64,000 bases of DNA from Zygnema cylindricum (Eukaryota; Streptophyta; Zygnematophyceae; Zygnematales; Zygnemataceae): contig JBBHKE010000986.1 of NCBI GenBank assembly GCA_037447655.1, positions 198,643-262,642 of the forward strand. The letters are read 5' to 3'. The notes beneath the pieces are model-generated. The model worked only from the letters and a program-made list of their open reading frames with translations. It was not told where the DNA came from and did not search any database. Numbering within the stretch: position 1 is the first letter of the stretch; each line of letters begins with the position of its first letter. The translations under genes and the position numbers were made by a program. Below, piece after piece: positions 30,013-41,527 of the stretch.

Positions 30013-30030
30013 ACATACTGAGTCTAAAGC

Positions 30031-30040
30031 TTTAGGGGAG
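30031..30040 (+). promoter_or_regulatory. Polypurine tract
   Basis: TTTAGGGGAG abuts the 3' LTR start at 30041. The purine run is short (AGGGGAG). Confidence 0.75.
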
Positions 30041-30942
30041 TGTTGTTTTTGAAAAGCTTTAAGTCTCAGCAAATTAGTAGGACGGCGGAAAAATAGATAT
30101 ATATGGACACGCGTCATCACTTGAATCACAGTACAGGTTTTTGGCACCAACAACGCAGCTGCGACGCAGATGGAACAAGCGCAGCTGCGGTTATTGTTGA
30201 TATGATCTGTACGGACGACCGCAGCCTGCGAAGCAACGGGTCAAACGCAACTGCGGATATTTTGGTACATAACAACGGAGTTGCTACGCAACAAGACAAA
30301 CGCAGCTGCGATGAACTTTTGTATGTGATAACGCAGCTGCTACGAAGCTGCGGATATTTTTGAATACAAACAGGAATTGAACTGCGCTACTGCGGTTGAT
30401 TCGAATCAAGTCAACGGACGAGATTCTCTAAGCCCGGCGACAAGTATTTGATTAAATAACCTGTATAGGATTCTTAGTCATATTGAGTGTGCAATGATAG
30501 ATTAGTTTTAGCGTGATCAGGTGCACTTAGACCTTAGTGGCAGTTTAGTTCTTTTGGACGTATCTTGTAGGAACACTTGTATCAGCGGCACAGCACTATG
30601 TTGAAGTACAACTAAGTGAAGAGTATAAGACTTAGGACGTAGAACATTTTATGTATCCAGACTTCCAGACTGTGTAATCTGCAGACTGTTTTTGGGAAAC
30701 TTCTGAGTTGCATATCTTGGTGTATGTTGGATCAATTGAGCTGAAACTTTGGGAGTTGTCAGCCCTTGTGATATTCTATACTGTGGTATAGTGTGAAGCA
30801 ATTTGGTTCATTATATCAGATTTGGTGAGCTGTAGAAAACAGCTGTTTGATAGGATTCTTGATAAGCTTCTGTGAGTGAGATTATGTCTACTTCCACTAC
30901 TACTGCTGCTCCTCCACCTGCACCGGTGGTTGTAGAACAACA
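30041..30942 (+). repeat. 3' LTR of the copia element
   Basis: 902 bp, with the same ends as the 5' LTR and under one percent difference. It is followed by AGCTC (30943-30947) and then satellite A in phase with the left array. It contains a second copy of the first 20 gag codons (ATG at 30884) that leads into satellite DNA. Confidence 0.97.
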
Positions 30943-33900
30943 AGCTCTAACTGTTTGTGTAATTTAGATAACAATTCGTGTTAGCGCTAATAGTTTGTGT
31001 AAGTTAGGTAACAATTTCGTTAGGGCTAAGAGTTTGTGTAATTTAGGTAATAATATTTGTTACCGCTAACATTTTCTGTAATTTAGATGACTATTCTTTT
31101 TAGCGCTAACAATTTGTGTAATTTTGATAACATTTCCTATTAACATTAACAGTTTGTGAAACTTTGATAAAAATTCCTGTTAGCGCTAACTGTTTATGTA
31201 ATTTAGAAAACACTTCATGTCAGCGCTAACAGTTTATGTAAGTTAGGTAACAATTCTTGTTAGCGCTAATAGTTTGTGTAAGTAAGGCATTAATACCTGT
31301 TAGCGCTAACATTTTGTGTAATTTAGATAACAATACTTGTTATCCCTAAGAATTTGAGTAATCTAGAAAACAATTCTTGTTAGCGATAACAGATTGTGTA
31401 AGTTGGGCAACAATTTTGTTACCGCTAAGAGTTTGTGTAAGTTAGGTGAAAATTCATGTTAGCGCTAACAGTTTTGTAAATTAGATAGCAATTCTTGTTA
31501 GCGCTAACATTTTGTGTAATCTAGATAACCATTCATGTTAGCGCTAACAGTTTGTGTAAGTTAGGTAACAATTTCTGTTAGGGATAACATTTTGTGTAAT
31601 TTAGATAACATTCTTGTTAAAGCTAACAGTTCATATAAGTTAGGTAACAATTCCTTTTAGCCGTAACAGTTTGTGTAATTTAGATAACAATTTTTGTTAG
31701 CACTAACAGTTTGTGTAAGTTAGGTAACAATTCCTGTTAGGCCTAACAGTTTGTGTAATTTAGATAACAATTTTTGTTAGCACTAATAGTTTGTGTAAGT
31801 TAGGTAACAATTCTTTTTAGCGCTAACAGTTTTTGTAATTTAGATATTAATTTTTGTTAGCGTTGACAATTTGTGTAAGTAAGGTTACAATTCCTTTTAG
31901 CGTTGACACATTGTGTTATTTAGATAACAATTTCTGTTAGCGCTAATAGTTTGTGTAATTTAGATAAAAATTCCTATAAGTGCTAACAGTTTGTGTAAGT
32001 TAGGTAACAATTCCTGTTAGCGCTAACAGTTGGTGTAAGTTAGGTAATTAAATTTTGTTAGCGCTAAGAGTTTGTGTAAGTTAAGTAAGTTAAGTAACAA
32101 TTCTTGTTAGCGCTAACAATATTTGTAAATTAGATAACAATTTTTGTAAGCGCTAATAGTTTGTGTAATCTAGATAACAATTCGTGTTAGCGCTAACAGT
32201 TAGTGTAAGTTAGGTAACAATTTCTGTTAGGGCTAACATTTTGTGTAATTTAGATAACAATTCTTGTTAGCGCTAACAGTTTGTGTAAGTTAGGTAAAAA
32301 TTCCTGATAGCGCTAATAGTTTGTGTAAGTTAGGTAACAATTCTTGTTAGCGTGAACAGTTTGTGTAAGTTAGGTAATAATTCCTGATAGCACTAACAAT
32401 TTGTGTAATATAGATAATAATTTAGATTAGCGTTAACAGTTTGTGTAACTTAGGTAACAATTCTTGTTAATGCTAACAGTTTGTGTAAGTTAGGTAAAAT
32501 TTCTTGTTAGCGCTAACTATTTGTGTAATTTAGAAAACAATTTCTGTTAGCACTAAAAGTTTCTGTAAGTTAGGTAACAATTTTGTTAGCGCTAAACTTT
32601 TGTGTAAGTTAGGTAACAATTCCTGTTACGGCTAACAGTTTGTGTAATTTAGAAAACAATACCTGTTAGCGCTAATTATTTGTGTTAGTTAGGTAACAAT
32701 TCCTGTTAGCGCTAACAGTTTGTGTAAATTAGATATCAATTCCCTCTTAGCGTTAACCGTTTGTGTAATTTAGATAAAGATTCCTATTAGTGCTATCATC
32801 TTGTGTAACTTAGGAAACAATTTCTTTTTGGGCTAACAGTTTGTGTAATTTTGATAACAATTCTTGTTAGTGCTAACAGTTTGTGTAAGTTAGGCAAGAG
32901 TTCTTGTTAGCGCTAATAGTTTGTGTATGTAAGGTAACAATTCGAGTTTGAGCTAACAGTTTGTGTAATTTAGATAACAATTCTTCTTAGAGCTAACAGT
33001 TTGTGCAAGTTAAGTAACAATTCCTGTTCGAGCTAACCGTTTGTGAAATCTAGATAACATTTTTTGTTAGCGCTAACAATTTGTGTAAGTAAGGTTACAA
33101 TTTGTGTTAGCGTTGACAGTGTGTGTTAGTAAGATAACAATTTTGTTAGCGCTAATAGTTTGTGTAAGTTAGGTACCAATTATAGTTAGCGCTAACAATT
33201 TGTGTAAATTAGATAACAATTCCTTTTAGCCCCTAACAGTTTGTGTAAGTTAGGTAACAATTTTGTAAAGGCTAAGAGTTTTTGTAAGTTAGGTAACAAT
33301 TATTGTTAGCGCTTATACTTTGTGTAAGTAAGGTAATAATTCATGTTAGCGCTATTAGTTTTTGTTATTTAGATAACAATTCCTGTTAGCGCTAACAGTT
33401 TGTGTAAGTTAGGAAACAATTTTGTAAGGGCTAAGAGTTTGTGTAAGTTAGGTAACAATTCCTCTCAGTTTGTGTAATTTAGATAACAATTCTCTTTAGC
33501 GCTAAGCGTTTGTGTAAGTTAGGGAACAATTCTTGTTAGCGCTAACACTTTGTGTAAGTTAGGTAACAATTATTGTTAGCGTTAATAGTTTGTGTAAATT
33601 AGGTAACAATTCGTGTTAGCACTAACAATTTGTGGAATTTAGATAACAATTCCTATTATCGTTATTATTGTGTGTAACTTATGTAATAATTCATGTTAGC
33701 GCAAACAGTTTGTGTAAGTTAGGTAACAATTCCTGTTAGCGCTAACAGTTTGTGTAATGAAGATAGCAATACTTGTTAGCCCTAAGAATTTGTGTAATTT
33801 AGAAGATAATTCCTGTTAGCGCTAATAGTTTGTGTAGGTTAGGTTACAATTCCTGTTAGGTCTAACATTTTGTGTAATTTAGAAAACAATTCCTATTAGC

Positions 33901-36029
33901 GCTAATTGTTTGTGTTAGTTAGGTAACAATTCCTGTTAGGGCTAATAGTTTGTGTAATTAAGATAACAATACTTGTTAGCCCTAAGAATTTGTGTAATTT
34001 AGAAAACAATTCCTGTAAGCGCTAACAACTTGTGTAAGTTAGGTAACAATTTTTGTTTGGGCTAACAATTTGTGTAATTTAGATAACAATTCTTGTTAGC
34101 GCTAACAGGTTGGGTAAGTTAGGTAACAGTTTCTGTTAGCGCGAATAGTTTGTGTAAGTAAGGTAACAATTCGTGTTTGCACTAACAATTTGTGTAAGTT
34201 AGGTCACAATTCTTGTTAGCGCTAACTGTTTGTGTAAGTTAGGTAACAATTCCCGTTAGCGCTTATAGTTTGTTATTAAAATAACAATACTTGATAGACC
34301 TAAGAATTTGTGTAATTTAGATAAGACTTCCTTTTAGCGCTAATAGTTTGTGAAAGTTAGGTAACAATTCCTGTCTCGCTTAATGTTTTCTGTAAGTATG
34401 GTAATAATTTCTGTTAGCGATAACAGTATGTGTAGTTTAGATAACAATTCTTCTAAGCGCTAAGTGTGTATAAATTAGCTAACAATTCTTTTTAGCGCTA
34501 ACAGTTTGTGTAATTTAGATAACAATACTTGTTTGCCCTAAGAATTTGTGTAATTTAGAAAACAATTCCTGTTAGTGCTAACAGTTTGTGTAAGTTAGAT
34601 AACAATTTTTGTTAGCGCTAACAGTTTTTGTAATCTAGATAACAATTCCTAATAGCGCTAACAGTTTGTGTAAGTTAGGTAACAATTTTTGTTAGGGCTA
34701 ACATTTTGTGTAATTTAGATAACAATTCTTGTTAGAGCTAATAGTTGGTGTAAGTTAGGTAACAATTCATGTTAGCGCTAACAGTTTGTGTAATTTAAAT
34801 AACAATTTTTGTTAGCGCTAACAGTTTGTGTAAGTTATGTAACAATTCTTCTTAGCGCTAACAGTTTGTGTAAGTTAGGTAACAATTCCGTTAGCGCTAA
34901 CAGTTTGTGTAAGTCAGGTAACAATTCTTATTAGCTTAAACGGTTTCTGTAACAATTCCTACTAGCACTAACAATTTGTGTAATTTAGATAACAATTTCT
35001 ATTAGCGTTAATTGTTTGTGTAACTTAGGTAACAATTCTTGTTAGCGCTAAGAGTTTGTGTAAGTTAGGTAATAATTCTTATTAGCGCTAACTGTTTGTG
35101 TAAGTTAGGTAACAATTCCTATAAGCGCTAATAGTTTTTCTAATTAAGATAACAATACTTGCTAGCCCTAAGAATTTGTGTAATTTAGAAAACAATTACT
35201 GTTAGCGCTAATAGTTTGTGTAAGTTAAGTAACAACTCCTGTTAAGTCTAACAGTTTGTGTAATTTAGAAAACAATTCGTATTAGCGCTAATTGTTTGTG
35301 TTAGTTAGGTAACATTTTTTGTTAGAGCTAACAGTTTATGTAAATTAGATAACAATTCTTGTAAGCGCTAACTGATTGTGTAATTTACATAACAATTCCT
35401 GTTACCGCTAACAACTTGTCTAAGTAAGGTAACAATTCGTGTTTGCACCAATAGTTTGTGTAATTTAGATAACAATTATAGTAACCGCTAACAGTTTGTG
35501 AACTTAGGTAACAATTCTTGTTAGCGCTAAGAGTTTGTGTAATTCAAATAAAAATTTTTGTTAGCGCTGACAATTTGTGTAATTAAGGTTACAATTCCTG
35601 TTAGCGCTCACAGTTTGTGTAATTTAGATAACAATTTTTGTTAGCGCTAACAATTTGTGTAATTTAGATAACAATTCCTATTAGCGCTAACAGTTTTTGT
35701 AAGTTAGGTAACAATTCCTATTAGCGCTAACAGTTTGTGTAAGTTAGGTATAAAATTATTGTTAGCGCTAACTGTTTGTGTAAGTTAGATAAGAATTCTT
35801 GTTAGCACTAACTGTTTGTGTAAGTTAGGTAACAATTGTGTTAGCGATAGGAGTTTGTGTAAGTTAGGTAACAATTCCTCTAAGCGCTAATTGTTTGTGT
35901 AAGTTAGGAAACAATTCTTTTTAGCGTTAACAGTTTGTGTAAATTAGGTAACTATTCTTGTTAGCACTAACAATTTGTGTAATTTAGGTAACAATTCGTT
36001 TTAGCGTTTATAGTTATTGTAACTTAGGT
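30943..36029. repeat. Satellite A array, right part (about 127 monomers)
   Basis: Same 40-bp unit and same orientation as 15483-24390, starting with the AGCTC duplication. The spread of variants is similar, including the CCCTAAGAATTTG variant near 31340, 33780, 33980, 34540 and 35170. Degeneration increases at the right edge, and the last recognisable unit ends near 36029. No genes are seen. Confidence 0.95.
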
Positions 36030-39000
36030 TTTACAAACTTATTTCAAACTTGTGTTACAAACATTGTCTGGAGTTAATATTACCTCTATTTGTGACCGAG
36101 AACAATAAACGTTGTTTGTTTCGAATATCTTTGTTAGGGCAAACTCATATTTGTGTTAAAAACATTGTTTAGGGTTTTTATTTACTATTTTTGTGAGCAT
36201 TAACAATATATAGTGTTTGTTACCACTATTGTTGTTAGCGCATACACAAACTTGTGTTATAAACATGGTTTGGAGTTTATTTTACCTCTTTTTGTGGCCG
36301 AAAAAAATAAACGTTGTTTGTTAGAAATATCTTTGTTAGCGCAAACTCATATTTGTGTTAGAAGCATGGTTTAGGGTTTTTTTTTAACTATTTTTTTGAG
36401 CATTAACAATATAAAGTGTTTATAAAGCGCAAACACAAACTTGTGTTATAAACATGGTTTAGAGTTTATTTTTCCTCTTTTTGTGACCACGAACAATAAA
36501 TGTTGTTTGTTACAAATATATTTGTTAGCGCAAACTCATATTTGTGTTAGAAGCATGGTTTAGGGTATTTTTTAACTATTTTTTTCAGCATTAACAATAT
36601 AAACTGTTTCTTACCACTACGCAAACACAAACTTGTGTTATAAACATGGTTCGGAGTGAATTTTATCTCTTTTTGTGACCGCCAACAATAAACGTTGTTT
36701 GTTACAAATATCTTTGTAAGCGCAAACTCAAATTTGTGTTAAAAACATGGTTCAGGGTTTTTTTATTATTATATTTGTGAGGGTCAACAATATAAAGTGT
36801 TTGTTACCACTACTGTTGTTAGCGCAATTACAAAATTATGTTATAAACATGGTTCGGAGTTTTTTTTGCCTCTTTTTGTGACCACGAACAATAAATGTTG
36901 TTTGTTACAAATATATTTGTTAGCTCAAACTCATATTTGTGTTAGAAGCATGGTTTATGGTTTTTTTTAACTATTTTTTTGAGCATTAACAATATAAAGT
37001 GTTTGTTACCACTATTGTTGTTAGCGCAAACACAAACTTGTGTTATAAACATGGTTTGGAGTTTATTTTACCTCTTTTTGTGACCGCAAGAAATAAACGT
37101 TGTTTGTTACAAATATCTTTGTTAGCGCAATCTCAAATTTGTGTTAGAAACATGGTTTAGGGTTTTTTTTAACTATTTTTGTGAGCGTTAACAATATAAA
37201 GTGTTTGTTACCACTATGGTTGTTAGCGCAAACACAAACTTGTGTTATAAATATAGTTCGGAGTTTTTTTTCCTCTTTTTGTCACCGCAAGAGATTAACG
37301 TTGTTTGTTACAAATATCTATGTTAGCGCAAACTCAAATTTGTATTAGAAACATGGTTTAGGGTTTTTTTAAACTATTTTTGGGAGCGTTAACTGAATAA
37401 AGTGTTTGTTACCAATATTGTTTTAATCGCAAACATAAACTTGTGTTATAAACATTGTTCGGAGTTTATTTTAACTTTTTTTTGTGACCGCGAACAATAA
37501 ACGTTGTTTGTTACAAATATCTTTGTTAGCGCAAACTCAAATTTGTGTTAGAAACATGATTTAGAGTTATTTTTAACTATTTTTGTGAGCGTTCACAATT
37601 TAAAGTGTTTGATAACACTATTGTTGTTAGCACAAACACAAATATGTGTTATCAACATGGTTCGGAGTTAATTTTATCTCATTTTGTGACCGCGAACAAT
37701 AAACGTTGTTTGTTACAAATATCATTTTTAGCGCAAACTCAAATTTCTATTAGTAACATGGTTTAGGGTTTTTTTTAACTATTTTTGTGAGCACTAACAA
37801 TATAAAGTGTTTGTTACCACTATTGTTGTTAGCGAAAAACACAAACTTGTGTTACAAACATAATTCGAAGTTTATTTTACCACTTGTTGTGACCGGGAAC
37901 AATAAACATTGTTTGTTACAAAAATCATTTTTTGCGCAAACTCAAATTTGTGTTAGAAACATAGACAATGGTTTTTTTTAACTATTTTTGTGAGCGTTAA
38001 CAATATAAAGTGTTTGTTACCACTATTGTTGTTAGCGCAAACACAAACTTGTGTTATAAACATGGTTCGGAGTATATTTTACCTCTTTTTGTGACCGCGA
38101 ACAATAAAAGTTGTTTGTTTCAAATATCATTGTTAGCCCAAACGCAAATTTGTGTTAGAAACATGGTTTAGGGTTTTTTTAACTATTTTTGTGAGCGTTA
38201 ACAATATAAAGTGTTTGTTACCAGTATTGTTGTTAGCACAAACAAAAACTTGTGTTATCAACATGGTTCGGAGTTAATTTTACCTCTTTTTGTGACCGCG
38301 AACAATAAACATTGTTTGTTTCAAATATCATTGTTAGCCCAAACGCAAATTTGTGTTAGAAACATGGTTTAGGGTTTTTTTTAACTATTTTTGTGAGTGT
38401 TCAAAATATAAAGTGTTTGTTACCACTATTTTTGTTTGCGTAAACAAAAACTTGTGTTATCAACATGGTTCGGAGTTAATTTTACCTCTTTTTGTGACCG
38501 CGAACAATAAACGTTGTTTGTTTCAAATATCATTGTTAGCCCAAACGCAAATTTGTGTTAAAAACATGGTTTAGGGTTTTTTTTAACTATTTTTGTGAGC
38601 GTTCAAAATATTAAGTGTTTGTTACCACTATTTTTGTTTGCGTAAACACAAACTTGTGTTATTAACATGGTTCGGATTTAATTTTATATCTTTGTGTAAC
38701 TGCCAACAATAAACGTTGTTTGTTACAAATATATTTGTTAGCGCTAACTCATTTTTTTGTTAAAAACATGGTTTAGGGTTTTTTTTTAATTATTTTTGTG
38801 AGCGTTAACAATATAAAGTGTTTGTTACCACTATTGTTGTTAGCGCAAACACAAAATTGTGTTATAAACATAGTTCGATGTTTATTTTACCTCTTTTTGT
38901 GACCGCGAACAATAATTGTTGTTTGTTACAAATATTTTTGTTAGCGCAAACTCAAACTTGTGTTTGAAACATGGTTTAAGGTCTTTTTTAACTATTTTTG

Positions 39001-40719
39001 TGAGAGTTAACAATATAAAGTCTTTGTTACCACTATTGTTGTTAGCGCAAACACAAAATTGTGTTATAAACAACGTTTCGGAGTTTATTTTACCTCTTTT
39101 TGTGACCGCGAACAATAAACGTTGTTTGTTACAAATATCATTGTTAGCCCAAACGCAAATTTGTGTTAGAAACATGGTTTAGGGTTTTTTTTAACTATTT
39201 TTGTGAGCGTTAACAATATAAAGTGTTTATTACCACTATTGTTGTTAGCGCAAACACAAACTTGTGTTATAAACATGGTTCGTTGTTTATTTTACCTCTT
39301 TTTGTGACCAGGAACAATAAACGTTGTTTGTTACAAATATGTTTGTTAGCGCAAATTCAAAATTGTGTTAAAAACATGGTTTCTGGTTTTTTTTAACTAT
39401 TTTTGTGAGCTTTAACAATATAAAGTGTTTGTTACCACTATTGTTGTTAGCGCAAACACAAAATTGTTTTATAATTATGGATCGGAGTTAATTTTATATC
39501 TTTCTGTGACCGCCAACAATAAACGTTGTTTGTTACAAATACCTTTGTTAGCGCTAACTCAAATTTGTGTTAGAAACATGGTTTAGGGTTTTTTTTAAGT
39601 ATATTTGTGAGCGTTAATAATATAAAGTGCATGTTACCACTATTGTTGTTAGCGCAAGCACAAACTTGTGATATAAATATGGTTCAGAGGTAATTTACCT
39701 CTTTTTTTGACCAAGAACAATAAACGTTGTTTGTTACAAATATCATTATTAGCGTAAACTCAAATTTGTGTTAGAAACATGGTTTAGTGTTTTATTTTAC
39801 TATATTTGTGAGCATTAACAATATAAAGTGTTTTTTACCGCTATTGTTGTTAGCGGAAACACAAACTTGTGTTACAAACATTATCCGGAGTTAATTTTAC
39901 CTCTTTTTGTGTTATGAAAAAATAAACGTTGTTTGTTTCAAATACCTTTGTTAGGGCAAACTCATATTTGTGTTAGAATTATTGTTTAGGGTTTTTTTTA
40001 ACTATTTTTGTGAGCGTTAACAATATAAAGTGTTTGTTACCACTATTGTTGTTAGCGCAAACACAAACTTGTGTTATAAATATGGTTTGGAGTTTTTTTT
40101 CCTTTTTTTGTGACCGCAAGAAATAAACGTTGTTTGTTACAAATATCTTTGTTAGCACAATCTGAAATTTGTGTTAAAAACATGGTTTAGGGTTTTTTTT
40201 AACTATTTTTGTGAGCGTTCACAATTTAAAGTGTTTGATAGCACAATTGTTGTTAGCACAAACACAAACTTGTGTTATAAACATGGTTTGGATTTTATTT
40301 TACCCCATTCTTTGACCGTGAACAATAAACGTTGTTTGTTACAAATATCTTTGTAAGCGCAATCTTAAATTTTGTGTTAGAAACATGGTTTAGGATTTTT
40401 TTCAACTATTTTTGTGAGCGTTAACAATATAAAGTGTTTGTTACCACTATTGTTGTTAGCGCAAACTCAAACTTGTGTTATAAACATGGTTTTGAGTTAA
40501 TTTTATCTCTTTTTGTGACCGCCAACAATAAACGTTGTTTGTTACAAATATCTTTGTTAGCGCAAACTCAAATTTGTGTTAGAAACGTGGTTTAGGGTTA
40601 TTTATAACTATTTTTGTGAGGGTTTACAATATAAAGAGTTTGTTACCACTATTGTTGTTACCGCAAACACAAACTTGTATTATAAACATGGTTCGGAATT
40701 AATTTTACCTCTTTTTGTG

Positions 40720-41527
40720 ACCGCAAACAATAAACGTTGTTTGTTACATATATCTTTGGTAGCGCAAACTCAAATTTGTGTTAGAATCATGGTTTTGGGT
40801 TTTTTTAACTATTTTTGTGACCATTAACAATATAAAGTGTTTGTTACCACTATTGTTGTTAGTGCAAATACGAAATTAAGTTATAAACAAAGTTTGGAGT
40901 GAATTTTATATTTTTTTGTGACCGCCAACAATAAAGGTTGTTTGTTACAAATATCTTTGTTTGCGCAAACTTAAATTTGTGTTAGAAACATGGTTTAGGA
41001 ATTTTTTTTAACTATTTTTGTGAGCGTTAACAATATAAAGTGTTTGTTACCACTATTGTTGTTAGCGCAAACACAAACTTGTGTTATAAACATGGTTCGG
41101 AGTTAATTTTATCTCTTTTTGTAACCGCCAACAATAAACGTTGTTTGTTACAAATATCTTTGTTAGCGCAAACTCAAATTTGTGTTCGAAATATGGTTTA
41201 GGGTTTCTTTAACTATTTTTTTGAGTGTGAATAATATAAAGTGTTTTTTACCACTATTGTTGTTAGCGCAAACACAGACTTGTGTTATAAAGAACGTTTT
41301 GGAGTTTATTTTACCTCTTTTTGTGACCGCAAACAATAAATGTTGTTTGTTACAAATATCTTTGTTAGCGCAAACTCAAATTTGTGTTAGAGACATGGTT
41401 TAGGATTTTTTTTAACTATTTTTCAGAGCGTTAACAATATAAAGTGTATGTTACCACTATTGTTGTTAGCGCAAACACACACTTGTGATATAAATATGGT
41501 TCACAGTTAATTTACCTCTTTTTGTGA
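40720..41527. repeat. Four-monomer block of satellite B duplicated 5120 bp away
   Basis: This block is almost identical to 45840-46647, sharing rare variants such as ACATATATCTTTGGTAG, AAAGAACGTTTTGGAG and TTTTTCAGAGCG. The match ends where 46648 switches to a different variant (CTGTGTTAGATAC). Confidence 0.88.

Larger units (their letters stand above)
24396..30942 (+). mobile_element. Young, nearly complete Ty1/copia retrotransposon inserted in satellite A (6547 bp)
   Basis: It has 902-bp LTRs (24396-25297, 30041-30942), TG...CA ends, an AGCTC duplication, a half-tRNA-type PBS, gag, protease, integrase, RT, RNase H in copia order, and a PPT. I see about five differences between the LTRs (for example C/A near 24592, T/C in the ATAACTTG stretch, T/C in AAGCTTTTG), under one percent, so insertion is recent. 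Pol is nevertheless broken by a 409-bp duplication and five in-frame stops. It belongs to the same family as the minus-strand fragment 13532-15482. Confidence 0.96.
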
